Of a stretch of DNA of 64,000 bases, positions 13,001 through 25,269 are shown in pieces. Position 1 is the stretch's first letter, and the number at the start of each line of letters is the position of its first letter. This DNA comes from Pelargonium x hortorum (Eukaryota; Streptophyta; Magnoliopsida; Geraniales; Geraniaceae), in NCBI GenBank assembly GCA_036897525.1, contig JAYMTJ010000041.1:1-64000 (forward strand), given 5' to 3'. A program made the position numbers and the translations under genes. Under the pieces are notes generated by a model that was not told the origin of the DNA, did no database searches, and saw nothing but the letters and a program-made list of their open reading frames with translations.

Positions 13001-15060
13001 ATATAACAGTAGGAAGAATTCACGAGTGTTCTGAAAAATAAGGGGGAGCTATAGCAAACCTAGCAGCTAACTTCACAGATAAGGAAATCCCTTCACATTT
13101 ATTATAACTAAATCTAATCCGTTTGCTCTTTATATATAAAATAGAAAAAACACGGGAAGCCCCTACGCTACGGGTCAGGCCAAGAATTAAGATACAAATC
13201 TTTACAGAAAACCTTTTGAATTGCTTCCAAAATATACTGGAGCTCTCAGGTACGAAATTATTAACATACTAGAAAGTTATATAGTATTACCTTAAAACCA
13301 AGCTATAGCTACTAAATAAAACGGATTTCCCAGTACTATAATAAATAAAGAGAAGCAGAGCTCTCTAAAAGAAGCTGTATAGAAGTAACTTTTAAAGCAA
13401 TATTCTCGATTAAGGCTAAGACTCTTGACTTATTCGGAGCCTCCCTTTGAAACAAGATTTACGACTCCTTGTATAAAGAACTGGATGGATATCTATGTAT
13501 ATTAGGTTAAAAATAAAGGACGCCACAAAATCTAAAGGAAACCCTTTCTTATATTATACAGCAATTCAGAAAATATACTACTGCTTCAAATACTGCTTAT
13601 ATTAGTTTACTGTACTGGGGTTGACCTTTCTTTAGTACTAGATTATCCAGTTACTGGTTTGTCATTAATATAGCAGGTTCAGGGACGGGCCCTTTAAGGA
13701 GTTCCCCCAGTTTCTAGGGACTCCCGGGAATTTGTAAAAGTATATCCCATACAAGGAAATTGTAGGGATATATTAACATGACTGGAGCAATTGGTAGTTC
13801 TAAAACTAGGACTTCTTTAATAATCTCTATTTTATTTTGCAACTGTTCACCGAGGCTTTATCGGAGTTAATACAAGGCGAATATTTAGATCCTAGGGTAA
13901 GTCTTATAAGGAGTCTATTTGCTAAAGCAGGTCCTGGGTTCTTTTCTTTCCTTTTTTTTACTTCACCTTTTGCTGACTTGATAACATAATTTTCTTAAGA
14001 TCTTGCCTTGAAATATAACTAAGTAAAAAAGTCACTGGGACTGAGGAGATATCTTACCCACTAATTAAGTAAAGTTAATAAACTTCAGGAATTGCCTTTT
14101 TACGTGGGCCGTAGTCCAAAGAGTCAGATTGCGGGATAGCCTATAGGAATTATACCTTGCCAGATACTTGAAGTCTATATGATTAGCTCGAGCATATAAT
14201 ATAAAGAAACTAACTCGTTTGAGTACCTTTAGGCCCATTCGTGAAGAGAATCTTATAAAGGTTTAAGACGGAACCTATTATTTTTATTTTGTGAAAGAAG
14301 ATCACAAACAAGTTGAGTTTTATTGCTGATATATATATGCTATGGGGCTTCTGAAAAGGAAAACTTGAGGAGTATGAATCCTTTTACTCTATTTTTTTGA
14401 TTTGAAAAGTATTATACTAGTCAACGGTATCCAGATTTCCCAAGAGACGCCCTTGAAGCGAAACAAAAGCTGCAGTACGTATACAATTGAAATTAAGCAA
14501 AAGACTGAGGGCCAGCCGAAAGAAATAACTTATATAGAATATACTTGTTATTTAGTATTTTATGATTCCCTTATTAAAAAAAGCATAGCTGTTACTCTTA
14601 CTTCTTTATTTGTTAAAGCAAACGCGTAGAAATACCGAGTTAATTAAGTTGATTTGATATAGAGCGCGCTATAAAATCTATACTCAATAAAAAGACAATA
14701 CCTCCTTTGTAATGTGAAAGACTCTGAGATTACCTATATTATAAAGTTTGATCCGGAATTGGAATTCCTTACTTAGATTTTCCCTATACTCAATTCGTTA
14801 TTGAGTTCTTATAGTTCTAAGGAATGCAAGTCAGTAAGAAGATTTCTAGAGAATCGGAAAGTCCAATAACCAGATAAAACTTTCCTTGCGTGAACTTCAG
14901 TTCTCTAGCAACTTATATAGTAAAGACCTCAACTTTTGGCATAGTTCTTTTACTTGTTTCAATTATCAACACATCTCTAACCATATACAACTAAACTAAT
15001 GGTATGCGGGTTCTCCTGAATGAGGCCTTACTTTTTTTTGTTCCTCAAGATTATTCTCTT
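10065..15060. other. Gene-free AT-rich stretch
   Basis: No gene or RNA is recognised. Two open frames stand out only by length: 11380-11622 on minus (80 codons) and 14402-14629 on plus (75 codons from a TTG). Neither shows a domain, signal peptide or ribosome-binding context, and both fit chance expectation. A T-arm-like minus-strand string near 12870-12885 (atttgaacctc) has no supporting arms. Short palindromes such as GGAGTTCC (13698-13705) and GGGACTCCC (13717-13725) recur as elsewhere. Confidence 0.6.
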
Positions 15061-16200
15061 GTAAGTTCGCCAGTTGATTGATACCGGATCTGTAAAAAAG
15101 TCTTTTGTGACAAGGAGGTTTACCAGTTCCAGTCCTGTTAGTTAGCTGTTATTGAAGAGTTGCTGGGAATTAATAAGGGAAACACAATTGAAGTCAGTAT
15201 CCTGCTTTTGGATTTCAAGTCGAGGTCCCGTTTTCGGCTTATGAAGATCGTAAATAAACAAGGAAACACAGCATTTCTTGTTCGTCAGGTATTCTTCTTG
15301 GAATGCAGACTATCGATCGGATTGGGATAGCCTGTAAAGGCACAGATCATTCCTAAATAATCACCGAAAGATACAGAAGCTAAGAGAATCCCATCTTTCT
15401 TTGTAAGACGGGTGCTGCTAATGAATGGCTGTGTCGATGGTACATTAGGTGAATATGTAATATTAATACTGTAGCACAAGTAAGTATTCCTAACAATCTT
15501 AGCTGTCAGCGATAGGTCGGATTAAGAGAGTAGCGTTCAGTGCGAGTTTCTTCAGTGTTAGTATGAATTCGAGTTATATCCGTCTAAACTGTCAAACATC
15601 ACTCTTAAGGTAAGCAAGAGATTCCGCTTATAATCACTTATATAAATAGTTATTTAAATAGACCTGGTGGAGATTAGAGTTTCGGATGCGGAATTAGTAC
15701 AATCGGAAAGGTATTCTGTTATTCCTTAGCTTTCAAGAAATCCGTAGCCAGATAATTTAGTTAAGGGATTCCTGTAAGGCTGACTTTCCTTGGGATTTAG
15801 GCGTAGATAGGCTTATGAGGTTTGGTTAAGGGATGACATGTGGGATAGAGTTTCTTAGTGTTTAGGTTAGAGTTTGGGTAGGGTTTCAAGTGATGGTTTA
15901 TTTATCCCTTACTAGACACATTCATTGACTAGAGATGGAATTAACTTTCAACTTGATAGGAGGTGAGGACCTAAGACACGATATCTTTCCTTAATTCACT
16001 CACTTCTCCTGCTAGCGCCTTATGTATGCAATTATGTACTTCACGAACCTCTTCTTTTCATTTAGAACCAAGTGCTCCTTTAAATTTTAACAGTGTCAAA
16101 TCGGTAAGTAGATGTCTTTCCTAGTCTGAACTAAGGGTTTTAGTATTTAGTAAGTAATCGAGAGTAGAAAACTAAAGTGGGAGTGCTGATTTTTTTCTTC
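15061..16200. other. Less AT-rich unrecognised stretch
   Basis: Base composition shifts towards higher G+C from about 15060. This suggests a different origin from the surrounding AT-rich DNA. A 64-codon frame on minus (15285-15479) contains a plausible-looking peptide (..TKKDGILLASVSFGDYLG..), but I recognise no family and see no conserved neighbour, so I do not call a gene. A TTTAGGG-like run at 15860-15886 is too short and irregular to be telomeric. The right-hand part grades into the repeat array that follows. Confidence 0.4.
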
Positions 16201-18800
16201 TTTCCTTGCTTTAGGCTCTAGCTAGTGTTTTGAGTTCCAAGGAAATACCCTTCCTGGTTTTACCTAATCCTATCCAAGTGTTTTTGGGATTTGAACCTGT
16301 TACTTTCTAAGCAGGGTTCTCCGGTAGTTATAGGTCAAAGGTCAGATTTTCTATAAGCAATTTCTAAGTTAGTTAGTTTCGGAGGCAGAATACGAGTTTC
16401 GGGTTATAGTAGGAGCGCAAAGGGATCTTTCTCTTGAAAACTGTTTTACTAGATTTATTTGTGTTATTTGTGAGTGAAGAAAGAAGGTTTCCGGGTTAAG
16501 TTAGTCTAGAAATAGAGTAAGCCAGGTTTTTATTAGCTTTGATTGAATTGGGAATTCTTTCATTCAAGTAGTTTGCTGCCTATGTTCCCTTGTCTGTCTA
16601 AAGCGGATAAGCCTAAAATAGGAGCACTCTAAAGCTGGATTCTTATCTCCCTGGAATACCGGAATAGTGCAAGATGTCCTCGCATTATTTTATTTCTTTA
16701 TCTACTTATAAACTCTATATTAGATTTAGAATAGAGAGACTTTCCATTAGAAGAATATCGAACTCTAATTAGGTCAAACAGGGGGACCTCAACAACATAA
16801 AAAGGACGCTCTAGGCTTTAGTTTGGCACTGTTTCTCTTTCATTCCTACCCCTTATTAGCTTTGATTTGACTGGAAAGTAAGCAGTTTGCTCCCTATGCT
16901 CCTTTGTTTCCAATTCTAACTAAAAAAGGAAAGTTTTCCGTTTAAAGTGATCATTTTGTTACGAAATATGTATTAGCTGAGCCTGTTGTTTTCAGCAAGC
17001 TAGCTTTTTCTTTGTGCCGTTAAAGGGTTTCTCGATTTGGAGGGTGGGAATCCAGGTAAGAGTAAGAGAACCTATGGTCAATGGATATCCTTTGGGTAGC
17101 GTTTCCACTTAAACTGAAGAGAATGCTTTCAATGGAAGGTTTTCTGGCTTCATGGGTCTAGTTAAAAGGCGGGAATCTCTCTTCTGTAAAACTATATATA
17201 AAGTAAGCAATTCCAGAATGATATAAAATCAGGTGCTAACGAGGTTAAATGGGGATTACCGGACACCTAAACTAAGGAGAAATGGCATTCAGTCACTTCT
17301 GTTCTGTCAACTTTTTATGAGCTTTGGCTGTAGTAACTACTTTCTTTCTTTCTTGAAGGAGTTGTTCTTAAAGTCTGTTCCTTTGTTTCAATTAATACAG
17401 CTACAAGGAAGATCCAGGTTAGTGTATCGCAGGGATTTCCTAGGCTAAGGGTACTCCGAAGCTCGAACTAATGTACTATAAGTGCCATGAATACGCTATA
17501 ACTAGAAGTCAAGTAGTCAAAAGAAAGGGGTTTATAGGTTCTAATAGGAGAGTTTCTTTCTTTAATAGATATAGATAGAGCTGAGTCTTTCTTAGGGAGG
17601 AAGTTAAAGCCTAAAAGGTATTCTCTCTGAGAAAGTCAAAGGAATCAAAGCAAGAATGATATAGTCAAATTTGAGACTAAACGGGTGTGTAATAAGGTGC
17701 CGCCTAACTGAGTATCGAAACTCGAGATAAAAGACATTCTGGGTATAAACAAACTTTAGCAGGATTCCGTTTCATTTCAATTCCCTTCTTATTAGCTTTG
17801 GCTTGAGAGTCTTTCATTGTAAGTAGTTGCTCTTATCAAACTGTGTTTTAGGGCGCGTAAAGGGTCCCTTTCAGATTCTTGTAAATAACCCGGTTTGTTG
17901 TACTTAGTTTTCTGTAAAAAGACAAATATAGATATATAGGTCTTGGGTTTAAAGAGCCTTTTGTGTTACTCTTGTCTGGTATTTAGATTTACTATCTAAT
18001 AGGCATTTTTCAATTATAAGATACCTTGCTATTTCACAAGTTTATAGTCTTATTGGAGCAAGTCAAGAGCGCTTTATAAGGAATCTGGGTAGCAGAACCA
18101 AGGTCAGCTGATTTACTTGAATGGAGAGTTTCTCTAGTTCCACTTACACTTAATTCATTTATTTTGAGGGATTTCTAAAACGAGTAAAGGTTAACAAGGA
18201 GCTAGTCTCTAGAAAGTAAGCAGGTCATTCCAAAAAACATAGTCAAAATAAGTGCTAAAGAGGTTGGATAGGTAAAACACACGCACGAATTGGCACCTAA
18301 ACTAAAGATAATTGACACGCTAGATAAAAACTTCGGTATTCTTTCATTTCATGCCTAAACTTGTTTTATGAGCTTTGACTGCTGGAAAAGTGTTTTCGTT
18401 AGGAGTTGCTCTTTATACTCCCCCGGTTCTGGTTTTCTGCTTCTTGATATTCAGATAGGTATTGAAGGGGGCGCTTGAGACTGAAGTAGTGTGTTAAGCT
18501 AAAGCCAGCCTCTTTTTCGATAAATAGATAAATAGAATCAAGTTCTAAGTTAGTTTCAATAGAGATTTCCCCTTGTTGCCGTGGCGGCGCTCTCTTTTAG
18601 GGATTCCCCAGACAGGCCTCTTTTGCGAGGTTCTACTACCACTTTTACGAGAGCCTAGGGTTTGACAATTGAAAGGTTTTTCCTCTTTGCTTTTGGGTAT
18701 AGGTATGAAGTAAGAGGCAGGGTCTAGCTTTAAATAAAGGAGGTTCCTTTGTTTCAATTAATAAGACTGAAGCAGCTAAAGTGGGAGTGCAGATTGTTTT
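16190..18800. repeat. Degenerate tandem array, units about 0.3-0.6 kb
   Basis: At least five diverged copies of one unit follow each other. The best conserved core has a word like ATTAGCTTTGRYTG, then GGAAAGT or CTTTCATT, then AGTAGTTGCTC or AGTTTGCTSCC. Cores lie at 16531-16592, 16852-16911, 17312-17390, 17785-17850 and 18364-18430. Flanking words recur at similar offsets: an ACCTAAACTAARGA word at about 17268 and 18296, a GGTGCTAA.GAGGTT-like word at about 17232 and 18250, and GTTCCTTTGTTTCAATTAA at about 17378 and 18747. Copies differ by many substitutions and indels, so the array is old. No reading frame is kept across copies, arguing against a coding repeat. No terminal inverted repeats, poly-A tail or transposase were seen. 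A tRNA-like piece sits in its left part (16286-16342). Confidence 0.65.
16286..16342 (-). pseudogene. tRNA-like relic (T-arm part)
   Basis: On the minus strand this reads AGGTTCAAATCCC preceded by AGAAAGTAAC, as in the 3' half of a tRNA. The 5' half is not recognisable. The same arrangement occurs at 25314-25380 with matching flanks (minus-strand ACCTTTGACCTATAACTA against ACCTTTGCCCTATAACTA), so the relic was copied together with the surrounding repeat. The amino-acid identity cannot be read. It is unlikely to be functional. Confidence 0.45.
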
Positions 18801-21800
18801 CCAAATTGACTTGGATAGAGTTTCCCTTCTGTTAGTTTAAGAGAGAGAGTCTAGTGGAAAGGCGACGTTTTGACAATCATTTAGATAAAGAATCACTCAG
18901 AATCGCGGATATTATATAGCATTCCATTTCTAGTAATCTAGAGTCACTTACTATAGTAGAAAATTCCTTAGGATAGAATGAGGCAGTCTTTTAGGTAGAA
19001 CAAGTTTCTTTTCCTTGAATTGTATAGGTTCGAACCGGTAACTATGAAAAAATTTCTTAGCCCAACACAAAAGGTAGTGCTATTGACAAATCTATAAAGC
19101 TTGTAAAGAAAAGCTGAGCCTTAAAGGTTTTAACGCCTTAATCATGAAAAGAAGACTTTGGAACCTAGGAACTAGCTAGGATACATACATTCTTCTGAAA
19201 TAACATGTACTTCTAGGACCCATGAGCTTAAGGAGCCCGGCCCATGCACTCACTCCTCCTCTCTAAAGCTGTATGACTGGGAATACTAGAGGGTTTACAG
19301 ATGACCTCGTTCAGATGAGTTCTCGGTTAGTAAGAAGGAACTTGCTTTCAATTTCAAGACTAAGACTTAGGCTGGTGGCTAGTACGAAGAGTCAAGTCAG
19401 TTGAGCTTTAAATGCTTTGGTCTCGCAATTTCCTTAAATTATCAATTTGTAGTAAGTTTTTATTGTACTAGAAAGAAACTGTGAGCAGATTTGAACCCGT
19501 GGTTTTTTACTTTGTTGGTATAGCCGGTATAAAAAGATTAATATTCTACACCCATTCCTAATAAAGTGCTTACTGACCAATACCCTTACCTTATAAAATT
19601 CTAATGGAAGAGTATTGTATTGAAGTGTGAACGGAATAAAGGCCAGCTTTTGGGGGCTCATAATACACAAATCAAGTATAAGAGTGACTAGGATTGTTAG
19701 GAAGAGCCCAGAAGGGGTTAAATGATAATGTGTGTTGATTCAGATTCTCTAGGAGTAGCTTTTAGGTGCTTTGGCAGATAATAAAGAAAAGAAAGGGAGT
19801 CCCTTAGACAAAGAATTCTATTAATTAATCTAGCTTTACAATTATCATACTCTTGAAGCTAGAAGGTAAGGTAGAACTTCTCCAAAATTTCGGCTCTTAA
19901 CTATTTATTTCACTAAAGTTTGAAAGCGAATACAAGAATATTTCATCTAACATCTAAATAAAAATGAAGGGTGAGGAACTTAATATGGACTCTTATAGTC
20001 CCTATAAATAGGATATAATCTGAGAATTATAATAACGTAATGGAATTTTTAACTCGCGTTCCAAGGAGCCCTGCGTTGTCCTATTTGGTTCAAAGTAGAA
20101 GGTAACTTATTGCTGCAGAGAAGTGGGGGCCAAAACAAAGTAAACTCACTCTGGTATCCTAATAGCAGCCTGCACAAATACGTGTTTGTCCAACATAAAA
20201 CTAAACGGAATCGCCAAAGTCTTGTCATTAATTTACTATTTTTTTTTTTTAACTAGGAGCCTCTCTTTATTTAATACTACCGGAGATTTACTTTTATTAA
20301 AAAAATCTCAAAAAAAGTCCATGGCTTTATTAGCAGCTTAGGTGTCACTTATTCTATTTAAGTTTAAGTGCATTTCTTACCGACAGCTTTGTTTGTATCC
20401 CCCCTTGATGTAGGAAGGCCTGTTATATATAGTGAATTATAATGAGAAATTCGCTACAGGATACCTTTTTACTAGAAAGTATTTGACCAACAGTTTCCCG
20501 TGTGTGTATTTTAAAGGTTTCCTACAGGATATGTCTGTACAATATTATACTGTAAATTAGAATTCCTTTACTGTAGGGGACTTATATTAAGAGAACCCTA
20601 AAATTAAGACAAAAGGAAAAGCCCCTTAAATTAAAGAGTATATAGATAAAGTTTACCTTTACTTTAAATATATCCAGGAGCAAGTCCTATACTATAACTA
20701 GAACAAAGAAGATAACCGCACAGTACTCAATTTTATTTTGCCAATGAAATTCAATTAAAATAAAGGCCTTACACTCTGAATTAATTAGTAAACTCCCGAC
20801 TTCCGAAAGGCGCTTACTAAAGGTAAAGGGATTAGGACTAATATTGCACTATCTCGGCTCAGCTTGTACTATACTTGACTTGGTAATGAAAAAATCCGAA
20901 ACAGAGAAGCACAATCACAAAAAGACAGAGACCTTGTGTTGTGATTATTAGCGCTGTCTTAAAGGGGTTTCCTTGCTATACTATACTAAAGCAGCCTTAC
21001 AAGGCTTTACATTCTCTGGAGAACCGTTTATTACGGAAATTCAAGTTGCTTTTCTTTTTAAGGTAAGGGTACAATCTAGTCAGTAAGGGTTTAGGCTAGG
21101 ATTCTCTTTAATTCTTAAAAGTTTCAACTTTCCAAAAAGCACGAGACACCTAGTAACAAGCTAACAGCGTGGAGCTTCATTAAGAAAAGGAACTTAGGTA
21201 TCCCGCTAATTGAAACAAAAAGTCGAACCTCGTTAGGTATTTGAGTACTCCTTCTTATACTTTTGTTTTGCTCTCTTAATTGGTATATAGGAGACTTGGA
21301 AGATATTTCCGTAATATTCTGGATGAAATACGAGGGTATAGAAAGTGCGAGGGACAGTTCCGCCTTCCTCTTGTTGTAATATAGTTACAAAGAGCCTCCG
21401 AGTAGATTGAAAGGTAACCTATGGGACAAAAGCTTTTAAAGAGTTGTGATGTGAAATGAAAGCGGGTCTATTTCTGGTAAAGGGGAATACGTGAGGGCCT
21501 TTTCAGCTCCTGAGGATCACAAGGAATTTTAGAACTAAGTTTAACTAGACTGGCCAGGGGTTAATGGGAATTTTTTGAAGGGAATTTGAAACTAAACCTG
21601 GTTATTAAAGTCAGGAAATCTAAAGTCTAATTAGTAGTTTACAGGAACCTAGAATATATAAGAAAGAATAAAAGGAGTTTTTAGATAAAAACGGAGGTTT
21701 CTTAGTCTTAGTTTGGTCTATCATATCTAAGAGTTTTTTTGGAGGGGATTAGAAACTAGGGCTTACTGTGCTCTGTGTTCTGCTAGTCTTAATTCTATTT

Positions 21801-22400
21801 CGGTTAAAGGCAAGAATAGATAACAGAAGTGCCTTTTTGGGCTCTCCTAAATCCCTATTTTTGAGGTTTGTATTAATAAGTTCTAGTAAATGAGGATCCT
21901 TAGAAGTTAGATTGGATATTGCTAAGTAAAGGTTTCCAGTATAAAGTAATGGCGGGAGTTTTACAGGTTTAGAGATTCTTTACAAAGAATAGGTTTCTCC
22001 GGATAGGGGTTCAAAGTAAGGGGTAGGGGTTGATAAGGCGATAAGGCCTTTTCTTGTGAGGTTTTCCTTCTATTCACATTCAATTGCTGGTGTTTTATAG
22101 GATACAAGTAATATGTATTTTTTCTTAATTCTAGGTTTTCAATTCGACAGTAAGGTAAGAAAGAAAGAAAGACTTTTCTTCTAGTTAAAAGAAATATCAT
22201 AACAAAAAATTCCATTAAAAAGGCACTAAATAACAGGTAAATCTATATACAATACACAAAGAATAGATACTGATAAGACTATCAGAAGCAAAAACCCCAG
22301 GATTGACCGGTGAGCTCTTCTTAGTAGTTAAACAAATTGGAAATTCAATACATAACAAGCTATGTTCTCAATTAAACAGGGTAAATATAAAGAAAGTCTT
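18801..22400. other. Gene-poor stretch with tRNA-like scraps
   Basis: No protein gene is recognised. T-arm-like strings occur on minus at 19486-19530 (ATTTGAACCCGT, followed by a TATAGCCG word) and GGTTCGAACC occurs at 19027-19036, but neither comes with foldable arms. From about 19.9 kb the sequence returns to the AT-rich, palindrome-dotted type. The longest frames (78 and 84 codons on minus at 19434-19670 and 21961-22215) have no recognisable content. An AAGA run lies at about 22156-22171. Confidence 0.55.
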
Positions 22401-24650
22401 AACAAAGAAATCTAATTAATGAACAACTTCCTTTAGATTTTTATATAGGGTATGGGATTTGAACTCGTTTATTTATTGTCTAAGCTGGTTATTATAATAG
22501 AATAGAATAGAATAAGAGAACTCCTAGAGCTTATAAAGTAAGGTAAGGTAGTTTGCGATAAAGTCTAAAGTATAGAAGTAAGGGCTGTTTCTTATATTCC
22601 AGTTTTAACGTAGGAATAAGTAACAAGCCTGCAAGCCAAGGAAGTGTTGCTAGCAAAGAAGGTCAAGATGGACAGTGTAGCTAAATTGAAGACATTCTAA
22701 TAGAGAATGTCTTCTGCTTTGCCGGCAATGTCAATAGAAGTCCAATACTGTTTGTAGCTTCCTGAGATAGCTAAACCTGTGTTGCTAAAGGAAAGAAATT
22801 GCACTATAAAGACCTAATTTGAACTTACCTGATTTAGTACTTGAGCTTCAATTTCTTATCATTAATAAGGTGTTTTACAGCTCATATACTCCTTATTTAC
22901 TTAATTGACAGTATCCATGGAAAAGAATGTAAGAGTTAGAGCGAGCGGTATCTTAAACAATCTATAGGTGGAGAAGTTGCTTCTCCGATACTTGTCTTAG
23001 TGAATTAGGAGTATTGAATAGAGAAACCGCAGTTCTTACTAATACAATCCATAGCGAACAGTATAGCTATTATGGATGCTCGGTATAGCTGATGTCGGTC
23101 AGTCGATCGAATAGGAGATATCGGTATAGGTATGCCAAGAGCGAAGGTGAGTGCTTGCTATGGCCCAAGGGTCTAAGGGAATGCGAGTACTGTTAGCAAC
23201 ACCGGCTCGGTACAGTTGGAGTGGAGGTGTAGTTAATGTTGGAAGGTGAATGCTGTTGCTGATTGAAAGAATGCCAAGTCAAGAAGGTATTTAGGATTGG
23301 AAATAGAAGCTGAGGAAGATAGAAAAGATTCTAACTTGGTAGGAACGGCTGAAATCGGGCCCGGTCCCTTGTTAATGGCTAAGACCTAAAGTTTCGGTCA
23401 CCGATAAAAAAAAACTAACATGTTTAGGTTCATTCAGTAAGCTATTTGGGGGCTATGCGGTACTAAGGTTCGGTGAAGTTAGTAGTAGCTCAAATGCAAA
23501 CAGGAGCTAAATACCTATGAATTCTTGTGGTCTCTTATGTGAAGTGTGAAGAAAGTAGAAGCGCAGGAGAATGTTTCTAATTAGAGTCTTATTCATTATT
23601 CGTAATTAGTCTATTCGGAAGTCAGAATCATTTATTTAGATAAAGTAGATAAGTTTCGAATAAATCCTTCATTTTCTCTATATTCTCTATGGTATTTCGT
23701 GGATACTGTAGTTAGTCGAGCGTACAGTTAGTGAATGAAGGTCTTAGGTATAAGTCCGTAGTAAGCCTAGTAAGCATTTCCTAATCGATCTCTAGCATGT
23801 TGGTGAGTGTTGTCAGTGGCCAAAGCTAGTACATGAAAGTAGGTGAATCAGCAGTTGAGGGTTGGTCAATCTAGGCCAAAGCTAGCTCTGGCCGGTCGAG
23901 CTAGGCGCGGTAGCCCTTTGGAAGCTGTAACTATTGTGTCAGTCATAGCAAAACTCATTTTGAATAGATAATAATTCTACTTAGAGTCAGTTTATTAAGA
24001 ATTCCTAATATTCTTCTGTGTAAGCCAGTCTTGCTAGGAGAGATGGTGTAGCTAATTCCCCTTTCTATATCCGGATACTAAATACAAATAGAAGATGAAG
24101 GAAACCCTTCGCTTTTTATTGTGAAACTTTCCCTTGTTCAGAAGTTGGATCGGAATACCTAAGAAATCCCTATAAGGAAAATTTTAGGATTCATAATAAG
24201 GGAATATTCCTCTTGTTCTAAGGCATAACCCTCCTTAAAATACATAAAACAAGAGGGCTTCGCGCCTTAAAGCGAAGACGCTATCTATGAATCTATGACT
24301 AAGTGTCCATATTCTATATAATACAAGAGCTAGCTACTAGTACAAGCTAACTAGACTGGGAAAAACAAACCCTTATCTCGTTTAACTCCTTTTTAACTCC
24401 TCTAGATCATCAGAAGTCTCGTACTAAGACAAAGGCTCTAAAGCTGGGAAGGCGTTTTAAGGTAAGGAGAAAAGCTAATCAGCGCCAGATCCCTTCACTT
24501 GTATAATCGCTTATATAGAGGAAATCCTAATTGTTGCCACCAAAGTCAAGCACACAAGGCACTCATTGATAAGCGGTATAACGCATGGCAATAGATAAGA
24601 AGAATTTTGAGGTTCTAAATAAATAGGTAAAGTGTTGGCAATTTATAAAG
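22401..24650. other. Unassigned patch of higher G+C with hairpins
   Basis: Between about 22.5 and 24.3 kb the sequence is less AT-rich than its surroundings. No gene is recognised. It holds an AATAG repeat (about 22496-22514), a perfect 11-bp hairpin (22688-22714), a 7-bp hairpin GGAGAAG/CTTCTCC with a TTG loop (22970-22986), and a 6-bp hairpin CTTCGC/GCGAAG (24258-24277). The hairpins resemble the stem-loops that often mark RNA ends in plant mitochondria, but no transcript is identifiable. A minus-strand T-arm-like string (atttgaactcg, about 22457) has no partner arms. Confidence 0.4.
22688..22714. other. Perfect 11-bp inverted repeat (stem-loop)
   Basis: GAAGACATTCT (22688-22698) and AGAATGTCTTC (22704-22714) are exact reverse complements separated by the five bases AATAG. 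This is the longest perfect short hairpin I noticed. It could be an RNA-end stem-loop or a recombination relic. No gene lies next to it, so a role cannot be assigned. Confidence 0.8.
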
Positions 24651-25269
24651 AAGAGCCCAGGTTCGAACCCTACGTTACAGGGAAATTTGTCTAATTACGA
24701 GACAGCGATTGGGACAACTCAAAGAGCCCCCCTTATTGTATAACAAGCTCGACCTGTATTGTATAGTGTAGATCTTGCTTAATAAAGTAAGAATTTCGCT
24801 AACATAAGCTCTTATCCTTAACTGGGTTTTAGTATTTTACGTTCTGAAGCTCCCCCTATAGAACACTGAATAGAACACTGAATTGACTAAGTGGGGCGAA
24901 AGTTTATCTGAATTTGAAAGCAGTTTGACCAAAAGAATTCTCTATAAAGTAAAGTATCGACCCACATCACATGACATATAGATACCCCCCTTTTTTACTT
25001 ACAATTCAAGTCTAACTCTACCGTTCCTTCACCCACCTTTCTTGTATTTGCATCATGTCTGTTTCATTAGGTATTTTTCCACGTTATACTAAATTTCCTA
25101 TCACAGCCTTCCTGAAAACCCGTAAAACGAATTCCCTAATCCAGATGAAACCTAACAATATCAATCAAAACGATTCTCCATAAATGCCTTTAGAAAGCCT
25201 CAGCGCAAGCAAGTATTCGTTTCCTTTTATTAAGACCCTTGTAACAAGAGTCAGCTGGGATTGAGTAAT
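24651..25269. other. Gene-free stretch with an isolated B-box-like string
   Basis: GGTTCGAACCC at 24660-24670 matches a tRNA T-loop or polymerase III B-box pattern. It is nearly palindromic, so either strand could be meant. I could not fold a tRNA around it on either strand. Nothing else here is recognisable. Confidence 0.45.

Noticed and set aside
14402-14629. 75-codon frame rich in K, T and I that looks protein-like
   Set aside because: Starts at TTG, has no recognisable domain and no supporting context.
15860-15886. TTTAGGG-like run suggesting a telomere fragment
   Set aside because: Only a few imperfect units are present, well within what a G/T-rich stretch gives by chance.
24660-24670. 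GGTTCGAACCC as a tRNA gene or polymerase III B-box
   Set aside because: No A-box, D-arm or acceptor could be found on either strand at a workable distance.
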